A DNA stretch of 36,323 nucleotides. Source: Micromonospora tarensis. Its GTDB lineage: Bacteria; Actinomycetota; Actinomycetes; Mycobacteriales; Micromonosporaceae. The first letter of the stretch is position 1, and every line of letters starts with the position of its first letter. The notes under the pieces were generated by a model. It did no database searches. It had not been told where the DNA came from and saw only the letters and a program-made list of their open reading frames with translations. The position numbers and the translations under genes are program-made. Shown one piece after another: positions 7,726-16,878 of the stretch. Location of the stretch: assembly GCF_016803395.1 (NCBI RefSeq), contig NZ_JAEVHL010000040.1, forward strand, positions 1 to 36,323, in the 5' to 3' direction.

Positions 7726-9966
7726 ATGTTGACCAGATGGGCTGCTCTGGTGGTCCGCAGGCGACTGCTCGTGCTGCTCTGCACATTGGGGTTCGTGGTC
7801 CTGGCCGGGGCACTCGGCGGCGGCGTGCTGAACCGGCTCTCCGCCGGCGGGTACGACGACTCGTCCTCGTCGTCCGCCGAGGCCAGCGCGATCCTCGCCG
7901 AACGGTTCGGCTCCGGCGAGGCCAACCTGGTGCTGCTGGTGTCGTCCGGCGCCTCCGTCGACGACCCGGCGACCGCCGCCGCGGCGACGTCGCTCAGTGA
8001 GCGGTTGGGCCGTGAGCAGGACGTGGCGTGGGTGACCTCCTACTGGACCGCTGGCCGCCCGGCGGCGCTGCGGGCCGGCGACGGTAGGCAGGCGCTCGTG
8101 CTGGCGCGGATCGCCGGTACCGAGGACGAGGTGCTGAAACGGGTCAAGACCCTCGCCCCCGACTACCGCGGGGACATCGACGGGTTGCGGGTCAGCGTCG
8201 GCGGCTCCGCTCAGGTGGCCGACGAGCTGAACGAACAGACTGCCAAGGACCTGGCGAAGGCTGAGGCGATCATCGGGCCTATCACGCTCGTGGTGCTGCT
8301 CATCGTCTTCGGGAGCCTGGTGGCGGCGGCGCTGCCACTGGCCATCGCGGCGGTGGCGATTCCCGGCACCTTCCTGGTGCTGTGGCTGCTCACCCAGGCG
8401 ACGGACGTCTCGTTCCTGGCGCTGAACATGACCACCGGGTTGGGGTTGGGGCTGGCGATCGACTACAGCCTGCTCATCGTCAGTCGGTACCGCGATGAAC
8501 TGGCCCTCGGTCAGGACGTCTCCGGGGCGATCGGCACGGCGATGCGCACCGCCGGTCGTACCGTGCTGTTCTCCGCGGTGACCGTGGCGATCGCGCTGGT
8601 GGGGCTGCTCGTCTTCCCGCTGTACTTCCTGCGCTCCTTCGCCTACGCCGGCATCGGAGTCACGGTGCTCGCCGCCGCGACCGCGCTGATCGTGCTGCCC
8701 GCGTTGCTCGCCTACATCGGGCATCGGGTGGACCGGTTCCGGCTGTGGCGGCGACGGTCGGTCCGGCCGGTCGAGTCCGGCTGCTGGCACCGGCTGGCCA
8801 CGCTTGTCTCCCGTCGACCGATGTTGACCGGTGGCTTCGTCGTCGTGCTGCTGTTGCTGCTGGTCACGCCGTTCTTCCACATCAAGTTCGGGCTCGCGGA
8901 CGACCGGGTCCTGCCGCCGTCCGCCCCCGCCCACCAGGTGTCCGACGCGATCCGGGCGCAGTTCCCCGCCCGGGAGGCCGACCCGCTGCTGGTCGTCGCG
9001 CCCGACCTGCCGGCCACCGGGGTCCAGACCCTGGACGGGTACGCCACCGAGCTGTCCCGGCTGCCGCACGTCGCCCGGGTCGACGCCCCGACCGGCAGCT
9101 ACGCCGGCGGGGTCCGGGTGGCGGAACCCAGCGGGCCGTCGCAGGCGTTCACGGCGCCGCGGGGGACCGGCGCCTACCTGTCGGTCCTGTCCACCGTCGA
9201 GCCCTACTCCGACGACGGTCGGGCCCTGGTGCGGCAGGTGCGTGACCTGCCGGCACCGAGCCAGGTGCTGGTGACGGGTTCGGCCGCCCGCTTCGTCGAC
9301 ACCATGTCGGCCCTGAAGGAGCGGATGCCGTACGCGATAGCGATCATCGTCGTCACCACGCTCATTCTGCTGTTCCTGTTGAGCGGCAGCCTGCTGATGC
9401 CGATCAAGGCGATCGTGCTCAACATGCTCAGCCTCACCGCGACCTTCGGGGCGATGGTCTACGTCTTCCAGGACGGTCACCTGGGTTGGCTGGTCGGCGA
9501 CTTCACGGCCACCGGCACCATCATCGCCACAGTCCCGGTGCTGGCCTTCTGCATCGCGTTCGGGCTCTCCATGGACTACGAGGTGTTCCTCTTCTCCCGG
9601 ATCCACGAGGAGTACCTGGCCACCGGCGACAACACCCGATCGGTGATCGCCGGCGTGGCGCGTACCGGGCGACTGATCACCGCCGCCGCGCTACTGGTGG
9701 CCATGGTGTTCGCCTCGTTCGTGTCCTCCGGGGTCACCTACGTCAAGCTGCTGGGGCTCGGGATGGCACTGGCGGTGCTGATGGACGCGACGCTCATCCG
9801 CGGGGTGCTCGTCCCGGCCCTGATGCGGTTGGCGGGCGGATACAACTGGTGGGCGCCCGCCCCGCTGCGTCGGATCCACGCCCGCTTCGGCATCTCCGAG
9901 ACGGCGTCACCCCGGGTGGCGCCGAAGCCGGCCGAGCCGGTGCGCGTCGGCGGCGCCGCCTCCTGA
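7726..9966 (+). CDS. MMPL-family RND transporter
   Basis: A 746-residue inner-membrane pump with the usual internal duplication. There is one N-terminal membrane helix, an extracytoplasmic domain, five helices, a second soluble domain and a second helix bundle. The proton-relay helices carry the Asp-Tyr pair in GLGLAIDYSLLIVSRYRDE (first half) and AFGLSMDYEVFLFSRIHEE (second half). The ATG follows a CTGGGGA-like ribosome site. Family members export lipids, siderophores or polyketides, often those made by neighbouring synthases, so this is the likely exporter of the product of the KR-DH/P450 locus. The cargo assignment is inference from position. Confidence 0.93.
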   Translation: MLTRWAALVVRRRLLVLLCTLGFVVLAGALGGGVLNRLSAGGYDDSSSSSAEASAILAERFGSGEANLVLLVSSGASVDDPATAAAATSLSERLGREQDVAWVTSYWTAGRPAALRAGDGRQALVLARIAGTEDEVLKRVKTLAPDYRGDIDGLRVSVGGSAQVADELNEQTAKDLAKAEAIIGPITLVVLLIVFGSLVAAALPLAIAAVAIPGTFLVLWLLTQATDVSFLALNMTTGLGLGLAIDYSLLIVSRYRDELALGQDVSGAIGTAMRTAGRTVLFSAVTVAIALVGLLVFPLYFLRSFAYAGIGVTVLAAATALIVLPALLAYIGHRVDRFRLWRRRSVRPVESGCWHRLATLVSRRPMLTGGFVVVLLLLLVTPFFHIKFGLADDRVLPPSAPAHQVSDAIRAQFPAREADPLLVVAPDLPATGVQTLDGYATELSRLPHVARVDAPTGSYAGGVRVAEPSGPSQAFTAPRGTGAYLSVLSTVEPYSDDGRALVRQVRDLPAPSQVLVTGSAARFVDTMSALKERMPYAIAIIVVTTLILLFLLSGSLLMPIKAIVLNMLSLTATFGAMVYVFQDGHLGWLVGDFTATGTIIATVPVLAFCIAFGLSMDYEVFLFSRIHEEYLATGDNTRSVIAGVARTGRLITAAALLVAMVFASFVSSGVTYVKLLGLGMALAVLMDATLIRGVLVPALMRLAGGYNWWAPAPLRRIHARFGISETASPRVAPKPAEPVRVGGAAS

Positions 9967-10051
9967 GGCGCCGCTGACCTCCGGCGTCGCGGCGTCGCCG
10001 ACCGCGCCACCGGGTAGGTCAGCGGGACCGCGAAGCTCCGCGTGTACGGCA

Positions 10052-10087
10052 ACCGCCCCGCGCCACCGAACTGGCGGCCGGGGCGGT
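10052..10087. terminator. Bidirectional GC-rich terminator hairpin
   Basis: Arms ACCGCCCCG-CGCCA (10052-10065) and TGGCG-GC-CGGGGCGGT (10072-10087) pair with only a GC bulge around a 6-base loop. It sits between the convergent MMPL and protease genes. No U tract follows, which is usual for actinomycete terminators. Confidence 0.7.
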
Positions 10088-10100
10088 TCGCCGGGGCCGG

Positions 10101-10985
10101 TCAGCCGGCGGCGTTCGCCACGGCCGAGCCGACGGGTGCCGCGGCCGGCGGCAGCTGGCCGGTTGCGATCACCCGGTGGATCCACGGCCGGTAGTAGGTG
10201 AGGCTGGTGAAGACGATCGGGTTCTCGCCACAGTAGGTCGCGGCACCGCGACTGACGAGGCCGATCACCGCCCAGCGGCCGGGAACGAGCTGCCGCACCG
10301 CCGGTCCGCCGCTGTCGGCGAGGCAGATTCCGCTCGTGCCACCGGGGCTGTCGATGCAGACCTCGCCCGCGCTGAGCCCGGCGGCCGCGCACTCGCTGTT
10401 CGGCATCACCGTCGATTCCAGTTCCTGGAGCGTGACCGGGTACGGGCCGCTGGCGTCGGGCTGCACCGAGCCCCAGCCGAGCAGCCGCGTGGAGGTGCCC
10501 GGCTGGACCATCGGCGAGATGAGGAACGGCACCCTCGGCACCGGACTCGCCAGTCGGAGCAGGGCGAGGTCGGCGATCCGGCCGTTGGCGCCCACGAAGT
10601 AGTCCCAGTCGGGGTGCGGCAGCACCCCGGTCACCGTCGCGACCGTACCGCCGCTGGTCCGGTCGAGCGAACCGATCCGCAGCTGGAGCACGCCGGGGTC
10701 GAGCACTGTGAGATCCGGTGTGGTGACGCAGTGCGCGGCGGTGACCGCGTACAACGGGTGCACCAGGACGGCGCCGCAGGCGTGGTTGAAGGTGTTGTCC
10801 GACTGCCTGACCTGAAGCGAGGCCATTCCGGGATAGGGCCTGGTGGCGTCGTGCCCGCCGACGATGTTTGTGGTGAGGTCGTCCGGCTGCGCGGCGGCCG
10901 CCCCGCTGGCGGGTGCCGCACCGGCGAGCAGCCCGAGCAGCACCGCCACCGCCGAAATCATCTTTGTGGTCCTGACGTCTCGCAA
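10101..10985 (-). CDS. Secreted trypsin-like serine protease
   Basis: A chymotrypsin-fold (S1) protease of 294 residues. I prefer the TTG at 10985, which has AGAGGA five bases upstream and gives a classic signal peptide (RDVRTTK then a hydrophobic stretch ending in AAPASGAAAA); the ATG at 10961 is an alternative. The mature part begins near NIVGGHDA, the usual activation site. The triad is visible: TAAHC (His), IADLALLRL (Asp) and ICLADSGGPAV (Ser). The residue before the DSGGP core is Ala rather than Gly. Cys pairs typical of S1 proteases are present. It should act outside the cell. Nothing ties it to the neighbouring biosynthetic genes. The long in-frame extension to 11111 is rejected as a start. 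Confidence 0.9.
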   Translation of the reverse strand: MRDVRTTKMISAVAVLLGLLAGAAPASGAAAAQPDDLTTNIVGGHDATRPYPGMASLQVRQSDNTFNHACGAVLVHPLYAVTAAHCVTTPDLTVLDPGVLQLRIGSLDRTSGGTVATVTGVLPHPDWDYFVGANGRIADLALLRLASPVPRVPFLISPMVQPGTSTRLLGWGSVQPDASGPYPVTLQELESTVMPNSECAAAGLSAGEVCIDSPGGTSGICLADSGGPAVRQLVPGRWAVIGLVSRGAATYCGENPIVFTSLTYYRPWIHRVIATGQLPPAAAPVGSAVANAAG

Positions 10986-11503
10986 CGTGATCCTCTCACT
11001 TGACGATGCCTCGACGGAGACGCCGAGGCGACGATGAAGCAGGCCGCCGCCAGCAAGGCCTGAGTCGGTTGTCGTGGCGCACTTCCTCTGCTGGGTTTCG
11101 GCCGGCAGCAAGCCGTTGGAGACGACTCACCGGGGAGCGGTCAGTTCGCTGCCGCCGTCGGCCCGGGAGACTCGCAACTCGGCGCGCGGTTGGTGCCGTC
11201 GGGCGGGGTCCGGTCAGTTCGGCGTGCGGCCGGCATCGTGGCCGACGCGGTGGCGGCGAGCAGCCCCACGACGGCGACGGCCTTGCTGAGGGCGCCTCCC
11301 GGTATCGCCACGCAGCAATATTTGCCGCTGTCGCTCCACGCCGTCAAGTGCCAGGTAGCGCTCTAGAGGCGGCGCTGACCACCCGCCGGGTCCGGCCCGG
11401 TGAACGGGCGACGTCCGGTCGAGTCGGCCCGGTTTCGGTCACCTCAACTTCTTCGATGCGCAGCTGGTCGGCCCCGACGCGGCGAGGCGCTGCCGGTGGG
11501 CCG
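10986..11503. other. 518-base gap with no confident gene
   Basis: It lies between two minus-strand genes. The only suggestive content is a minus-strand frame ending at 11141 that encodes a short hydrophobic stretch (SKAVAVVGLLAATASAT), similar to a bacterial signal peptide, preceded by GGGAGG but without a proper start codon at the right distance. This may be the relic of a small secreted protein. I see no RNA gene, no mobile-element ends and no clear promoter. Confidence 0.35.
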
Positions 11504-13846
11504 TCAGGCCGGGGTGCTGCCCGCCGCGTTCCGAGCCGGGGCAGCCGTCGGGCCTGGCTCCGGCTCCCCGTCCCCACCAGCGGGGAACCGAGCGTCGTTC
11601 TCGCGGGCCTGCCGGTCCCGTCCGAGCGCCCGCAGGTAGCTGCTGACCGCCCGCGCGGAGACCCTGGTGTCGACGTGGTCCGGACCGAGAACCCGGAGCC
11701 GACGCTCCAGCGTCTCCTGGCCGAGGACGAGCGCCTCCGCCGACCGCCCCAGGTGGTGCAGCACCGCCGCCGTCCGCGTGGCCGACAGCATGGTGTACGG
11801 GTGGTCGTCTCCGAGCACCCGCCGCTGCCGGGCGAGGACGTCCCGATGCAGCTCCAGCGCCTTTGCGGGACGCCCCGACGCGGCGAGTTCGTCGGCGAGA
11901 TCGCCGGCCGAGAGCAGGGTGTGCGGGTGGTTCTCGCCCAGTAGCCGACGACGGCGGGCGACGGTCTCCTCGTGCAGCGCGAGCGCCTCGTCGTGGCGGC
12001 CCAACGCGCCCAGCGTCAGCGCGAGGTTGTGGGCGGTGCCCAGCGTCAACCCCCGATCCTCGCCGAACAGCAGCCGCAACCGCGACAGTGTGTCCGCCAG
12101 CAACGCCCGCGCCCGCTCGAACGGTGCGGAGACCGCCGGCGCGGACATCCCGAGCCGGTACAGACACAGCCCGAGGGTGCAGGCCGAGCTGAGCGTGTCC
12201 AGATGGTCGTCACCCAGCACCCGGCGGCGACGGCGCAGGGTCTCTTCCGCGATGTCGTGGGCCGCCTGGCGGTGCCCGAGCTGCGACCGGGCGTCCGCCA
12301 GGCTGTGCGCGGCCTGTAGCGTCGCCGGATCATCCGGGCCGAGTCGCCCGCGCCACCGCTGGTAGAGGTGTTCGGCGACGTCATGGCCGGTCTTCAGGTC
12401 ACCGTGCCCGCGCAGGTACCAGCCGGCCTGGATGGCGACCATTTGGAGGCCGGGGTTCGTGCTCGCGCCCGGGTCGACGGCCAGCAGGTGGGGTAGGAAC
12501 CGGGCCCAGTAGGGCCAGCAGGTCGGTTCGTGGCTGGGGCCGGGTGCCGCGGCGACGAGCAGGGCTTCGACCTGGCTTCGGGCGGTGGTGCTGGTCTGCG
12601 GGTCGGCGAGGTCCCGGACGATGGCCAGGGTCAGGCGGTGCAGTTGCGGCCCGACCGGCCCGGCCTTGGCCAGTCCGTACCGGGCGAGCAGGCCGAGCGA
12701 CCGACGGATCGCCATGGTGGAGGCGGCGACGGAGGCCAGCGGTTCGGAGAGCACGCCGACGGGCGCGCCGGTGAAGATCTCCATGGGTACGGGTTCCGGC
12801 GCGAGCAGGGCGCAGAGGTGCAGCAGCTGCACGGCGGCCGGGTCCCTGACGGCCAGCCGGTCCAGCGAGATCTGCACCGTCGCGGCCAGTGTCGTCGGAT
12901 AGGACGGTGGTTTGCCCTCGGCCATCACCTGCGCGCCGTGCTGGGCGAGCTCCCGCAGGTAGTCATCGGCGGTCATCGCCGTCTCCCCGATCACGCCGGC
13001 TGCCTGCGCGACTGCCAGGGGGAGGTCACCGACGGCGTCGGCGACGCGGTCGGCCGCCGTCCCGGTCAGCTCGGGGGCGAGGGTGCGCAGCAGCGCCACC
13101 GACTCGGTCCGGTCGAACACGTCCACGTCCACGAGTGTCGCCACCTGCCGCCACCCGGGGTTGCGGGAGGTGATGATCGCGTGACCGGGCCCCTGCGGCA
13201 ACCACGGTACGACGTCCTCGGGCGCCTCGACGTTGTCGAAGATGATCAGCCAGCGTTCGGTCTCGCGGAGGTGGCGTAGCACCTGTCCGGCGGTGGTTTC
13301 GGTGTCCGACGCGGCGGTCACCCAACCGGTGGCGAGGCCGAGGGTGGTGAGTTGGTCGCCGATGAGGCCGCTCTGTTCGGCGTTGATCCACCAGGCCACT
13401 GTGTACTCGTCGGCGAACCGGTGGGCGTACTCGACCGCGAGGGAGGTCTTGCCGACTCCACCGAGGCCGTGCAGGGCGACTACCGCCACCGGCCTGCCGG
13501 CACGAAGGCGGTCACGTGTGGCGGTCAACAACTCGTCCCGCCCGGTGAAGCCGGCGCTGCGGCTGGGAATGTTCCACGCCAGTGCCGCACCCACGGCCCG
13601 GGGTGGGCCGCCCGGCAGCGGCGGACGACGGACATCTCCGACGGCGGGTGCGGGCGCGGTGCCCTTGACCGGGCCCTGTTTGGCCCACTGGGTGAGCGGG
13701 GCGGCGACGAGCGCGGCCGCCAACGCGGCCACGGTCGCCGACGTCTCCACGTCGAGTTCGAAGCCCAACTGGCAGGCGAGCCAGACCAGAGCCACGGCGA
13801 GCAGACTGAGGATGCTGGCCACCGCCCACCGATATGCCTGGGTCAT
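11504..13846 (-). CDS. Membrane-anchored STAND (NB-ARC) ATPase with tetratricopeptide repeats
   Basis: 780 residues from the ATG at 13846, chosen because GGGGAG lies five bases upstream; the frame extends further but without similar support. Two hydrophobic segments (about 7-28 and 37-54) suggest an N-terminal membrane anchor. An NB-ARC module follows: Walker A GLGGVGKTS (about 127-135), Walker B WLIIFDNVE, the IITSRNPGW sensor region and DLPLAVAQAAG, the GLPLA-type motif. The C-terminal half holds TPR-like repeats of about 42 residues with recurring LGDDHxDTL. Such actinomycete proteins are signal-responsive switches, with nucleotide-dependent oligomerisation triggered through the TPRs; the ligand is unknown. 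No effector domain (TIR, nuclease, HTH) is visible, so regulation or defence cannot be distinguished. Confidence 0.87.
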   Translation of the reverse strand: MTQAYRWAVASILSLLAVALVWLACQLGFELDVETSATVAALAAALVAAPLTQWAKQGPVKGTAPAPAVGDVRRPPLPGGPPRAVGAALAWNIPSRSAGFTGRDELLTATRDRLRAGRPVAVVALHGLGGVGKTSLAVEYAHRFADEYTVAWWINAEQSGLIGDQLTTLGLATGWVTAASDTETTAGQVLRHLRETERWLIIFDNVEAPEDVVPWLPQGPGHAIITSRNPGWRQVATLVDVDVFDRTESVALLRTLAPELTGTAADRVADAVGDLPLAVAQAAGVIGETAMTADDYLRELAQHGAQVMAEGKPPSYPTTLAATVQISLDRLAVRDPAAVQLLHLCALLAPEPVPMEIFTGAPVGVLSEPLASVAASTMAIRRSLGLLARYGLAKAGPVGPQLHRLTLAIVRDLADPQTSTTARSQVEALLVAAAPGPSHEPTCWPYWARFLPHLLAVDPGASTNPGLQMVAIQAGWYLRGHGDLKTGHDVAEHLYQRWRGRLGPDDPATLQAAHSLADARSQLGHRQAAHDIAEETLRRRRRVLGDDHLDTLSSACTLGLCLYRLGMSAPAVSAPFERARALLADTLSRLRLLFGEDRGLTLGTAHNLALTLGALGRHDEALALHEETVARRRRLLGENHPHTLLSAGDLADELAASGRPAKALELHRDVLARQRRVLGDDHPYTMLSATRTAAVLHHLGRSAEALVLGQETLERRLRVLGPDHVDTRVSARAVSSYLRALGRDRQARENDARFPAGGDGEPEPGPTAAPARNAAGSTPA

Positions 13847-14040
13847 CCGCTCTCCCCACTGGTGTCGACGTCGCCGCCGTTCCGGCTCCACCTCACCACA
13901 CCGTGACCACCTGCTCCACCCTCCGTTCTGGCAGTCGACCCAGGGCCGGGCCAGGTTGGCGAAGAATACTTTCACCGAAATTCGGCTCCATGTCAGTTTC
14001 TGTCCGATGCGTGCTTCTCTTTCCCCGCGAGGCTCAGGGC

Positions 14041-15332
14041 ATGACTGCTTCCACTCCTGGCCCGTCCGGGCTCCGCCGCGCCGGCGCGCTCGCCGCGGCC
14101 GCGCTGGCCGCGGTGGCGCTCGGTGTCGCTCCGGGTGCCCGCGCCGACGCCGCTGGTGGCGCTCTGCCGATCGGCGACGCCGATCTGACGGAGGTCAGCA
14201 CCAGCCGCACCCTGGCCGACGGCGTGACCCTGACCCGGATCGTGCGGGGCACCGAACCGGCGCCGGCCGACCAGATCAACACCACCAGCCGCGGCCCGTG
14301 GGTGGTCAACGTGCTCACCATCGACCCGCACCGGGCCCGCGGACACCTGAAGGCGACGTACGGCCAGAACCTCGGCCAGGTCGAGAAGACCACCGACCTG
14401 GTGCGCGACGCCGGTGCCCTGGCCGGCGTCAACGCCTCCTTCTTCACCTTCACCGCCAACCCGAGCTACCCCGGCGACCCGGTGGGGCTGGGGCTCTACG
14501 GCGGGAAGCTGCTCAGTGAGCCCAGCACCGAGCCGGCTGAGGTCAACTTCGTCGTCGACGCCAACAACAACCGGGCGCTGACCGGCAAGCTGACCTGGTC
14601 GGGCAGCGTACGAAACCGGCAGAGCCACGCCGTTCTGCCGCTGGAGTTCATCAACCACCCGCCTGTCGTCCCGACCGGCTGCGGCGCCCTGACCGACCAG
14701 ACCGCGTGCGCCGAGCCCGGCGACCTGGTCCAGTTCACCCCCGAGTTCGACGCGGCCACTCCCGCCGGCGTCGGCGTGGAGGTCGTCCTCGACCGGGCCG
14801 GTTGCGTGGTGCGTACCGCGACGACGCGCGGCACCACCCTCGCCGCGGGTCAGACCGCGCTTCAGGCCACCGGGCGGGACACCGTTGCCCTGCTCGAGCT
14901 GACAGGCGCGGATGCCTGGACCTGGCCTCGACCGTGACCGACCAGCAGGGCCGGAAGCTTCCGTTGCGCCCCGGGCTGTTCGGCGTGAATGGCCGGTACC
15001 CGTTGACGGCGAACGGGCAGATCGTCGTGCCCGACGGGGGAGCCGACAGCTTCTTCGCCCGCAACCCCCGCACCATCGCCGGCACCACCCGGGACGGCAA
15101 GATCGTGCTCGCCACCATCGACGGCCGCCAGACCACCAGCGTCGGCACCACCCTCGACGAGACGGCCGCCGTCGCCCAGGCGCTCGGCATGGCCGACGCC
15201 ATCAACCTCGACGGCGGCGGCTCCACCGCCATGGCCGCCGAGGGCGCGCTTGTCAGCCACCCGGCCGGAGCCGAGCGGGCGGTCGGTGACGCAGTGGTCT
15301 ACGTGCCGGGCCGCTACCACGGCGGGAACTGA
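14041..15332 (+). CDS. Secreted phosphodiester glycosidase (NAGPA-domain) protein, reading frame broken once
   Basis: The N-terminal part (14041 to about 14918) has a signal peptide (RRAGALAAAALAAVALGV, cleavage near ARA-DA) and the first half of the NAGPA domain with VNASFFTF. The C-terminal part continues to 15332 in another frame with GVNGRYPL, ARNPRTIAGTTRDGK, TLDETAAVAQALG and the hallmark AINLDGGGSTAM. The whole span is not a multiple of three. Restoring one C in GATGCCTGG (about 14913-14921) joins the halves smoothly as TGADALDLAST. The family includes N-acetylglucosamine-1-phosphodiester alpha-N-acetylglucosaminidase and bacterial exopolysaccharide or wall-linked glycosidases; the substrate here is unknown. 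Either the gene is a recent pseudogene or the base is missing from the assembly. Confidence 0.82.
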
Positions 15333-15359
15333 CGGCGTCCCCGGTCCACTTCGAGGTGA

Positions 15360-15396
15360 GCTGCGGCCCGGCCCGGGACACCGGCCGGGCCGCAGC
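15360..15396. terminator. Bidirectional terminator hairpin, perfect 14-bp stem
   Basis: GCTGCGGCCCGGCC (15360-15373) and GGCCGGGCCGCAGC (15383-15396) are exact inverted copies around a 9-base loop. The hairpin stands between the convergent NAGPA-domain gene and the glycosyltransferase-cupin remnant, and no U tract follows. Confidence 0.75.
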
Positions 15397-15454
15397 ACCA
15401 CACTGACGCCGCTCTCCAGTCCACCGCTGGACCTGCCCCGCCGGGTCCAGGTGG

Positions 15455-15853
15455 TCAGCCGCGTCGGCCCGCCCAGACCGGACTGTCCACGTAGTGGTTG
15501 TCGTAGCGGTCCTGGGTCGCACCGACGTCCTGCCAGGTGGCGTCGCCCTGGTGCACCCTGTCGAGTAGTCGGTAGTAGTCGAACCGGGGCTTTCCTGGCG
15601 TGATCACGACGAGGAAGTCGGCCTCCTGGCCGTCGGCCGGGGCGAAGGCGTGCGGGGTGTTCGGCGGGACGAAGAGCGCGTCCCCCTTGCGCAGCGCCCG
15701 GAACCGCGCCCCGATCGCCGGCGCACCCGCCTCGAACCGAGAGCCGGTGTACACGACCACCTCATGGCCACGCCGCACCAGGTCAGCCGCGACCGTCAGC
15801 GGCGGGCGCACGTGCCAGTGGAAGGGAGTCGGGCCGACAATCGCCTTTGCCGT
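15455..15853 (-). pseudogene. In-frame chimera: glycosyltransferase N-terminus joined to cupin C-terminus
   Basis: Read on the minus strand, codons from about 15853 give AKAIVGPTPFHWHVRPPL, then VAADLVRRGHEVVVYTGSRF. This is the typical N-terminal strand-helix of MGT/UGT (GT1) glycosyltransferases. After about 54 residues, near 15685-15700, it changes without a stop into RKGDALFVPPNTPHAF and a tail ending in VDSPVWAGRRG, which is the C-terminal half of a small cupin. Neither part can be a full enzyme. GAGG lies seven bases before an ACG where a glycosyltransferase start ATG would be expected; the first usable start is the GTG at 15811. It follows the oxidoreductase stop by a few bases, so it may still be transcribed. 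The likely cause is a deletion that fused two genes. Confidence 0.72.
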
Positions 15854-15862
15854 AAACGTTCC

Positions 15863-16786
15863 TCAGGTGTTGTCCGCGACCTGGATGATCGTCTTGCCCG
15901 GGGTCCGACGGTGGCGGGCGAACGCGGCGACCGTTTCGCTCAGCGGTCGGACGGCCCCGACGATGGGCTTGAGTCGTCCGGTCCGGAGACGTTGGGCGAG
16001 CTCGGCCAGCTGAACGCGATCGGGTTCCACCACGAAGAAGACGGCTCGCCCGTCCCTGGGCCGCACGGCAGGTGGCATGGTGATGGTGACGAGAGTGCCA
16101 CCGGCGCGTACGAGTTCGGTCGACCGCGCGAGGATGTCGCCGCCGATGACGTCGAGCACCACATCCACCTCGCCGACCTGGCGTAGATCGTCGGCGGCCA
16201 GGTCGACGAAGTCCTGCGCGCCGAGTGCGAGGGCGACCTCACGGTCGTCGGCCCGGCCGGTGCCGATCACGTGGGCGCCCACCTCCCGGGCGAGTTGCAC
16301 GGCGATCGAGCCGACGCCGCCCGCCGCACCGTGGATGAGGACGGTCTGACCGGTGGTGAGGTGGGCGTGGTCGAACAGCCCCTGCCATGCGGTCAGTCCG
16401 GAGATGGGCAGCGCGGCGGCCACTGTGTGGTCGATGTCGGCCGCGAGCGGGGCGAGATTGCGAGCCTCGACCGCTGTGTATTCCGCCAGGGACCCGTTGC
16501 GGGCCCAATCGGTCAGTCCGAAAACCCGCTGGCCCACGGTGAGACCGGTGGTGCCGTAGCCGAGCTCGACCACGACGCCGGACAGTTCGTGCCCGGGGAT
16601 GGTGGGTGTTCGGTCCCGGCCGCCCCGATCGGACCAGGTTGCCGGCCAGTCCAGCTCGCCGGGGGTGAACCCGGCGGCGTGTACCCGCACGATGACGTCG
16701 TTCTCCGCGGCGTGGGGGTAGGGCATGTCGGTCAGGGTGAGGCCGCTGACACCCACGTTGCGGTCGGTCGCGGTGATCGCTCGCAT
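15863..16786 (-). CDS. NADPH-dependent quinone-oxidoreductase-like dehydrogenase
   Basis: A 307-residue medium-chain dehydrogenase/reductase of the zinc-free quinone oxidoreductase type. It has the GroES-like N-terminal half with PTIPGHELSGVVVELG, the cofactor motif HGAAGGVGSIAVQLAR and the C-terminal PLSETVAAFARHRRTPGKTIIQ characteristic of the family. The structural-zinc Cys cluster is absent, as expected. ATG 16786 is preceded by GGAAGG. It follows the HD-domain gene on the same strand (gap 92 bases) and precedes the glycosyltransferase-cupin remnant, so the three probably share a transcript. The substrate is unknown; relatives reduce quinones or enones with NADPH. Confidence 0.9.
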   Translation of the reverse strand: MRAITATDRNVGVSGLTLTDMPYPHAAENDVIVRVHAAGFTPGELDWPATWSDRGGRDRTPTIPGHELSGVVVELGYGTTGLTVGQRVFGLTDWARNGSLAEYTAVEARNLAPLAADIDHTVAAALPISGLTAWQGLFDHAHLTTGQTVLIHGAAGGVGSIAVQLAREVGAHVIGTGRADDREVALALGAQDFVDLAADDLRQVGEVDVVLDVIGGDILARSTELVRAGGTLVTITMPPAVRPRDGRAVFFVVEPDRVQLAELAQRLRTGRLKPIVGAVRPLSETVAAFARHRRTPGKTIIQVADNT

Positions 16787-16878
16787 TGTCGAAACCTTCC
16801 AGGAGAGAGATCGTCGGCACCGCGCGGTGGTGCGGGCCCAGCGCCCGGCCGGTGCGGCGCCGACATGAGCGGGCCCGG

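Noticed and set aside
13975..13985. Short palindrome CCGAA-A-TTCGG between the STAND and NAGPA-domain genes as an operator
   Set aside because: It is only five base pairs, occurs once, and has no known regulator or second copy; chance is likely.
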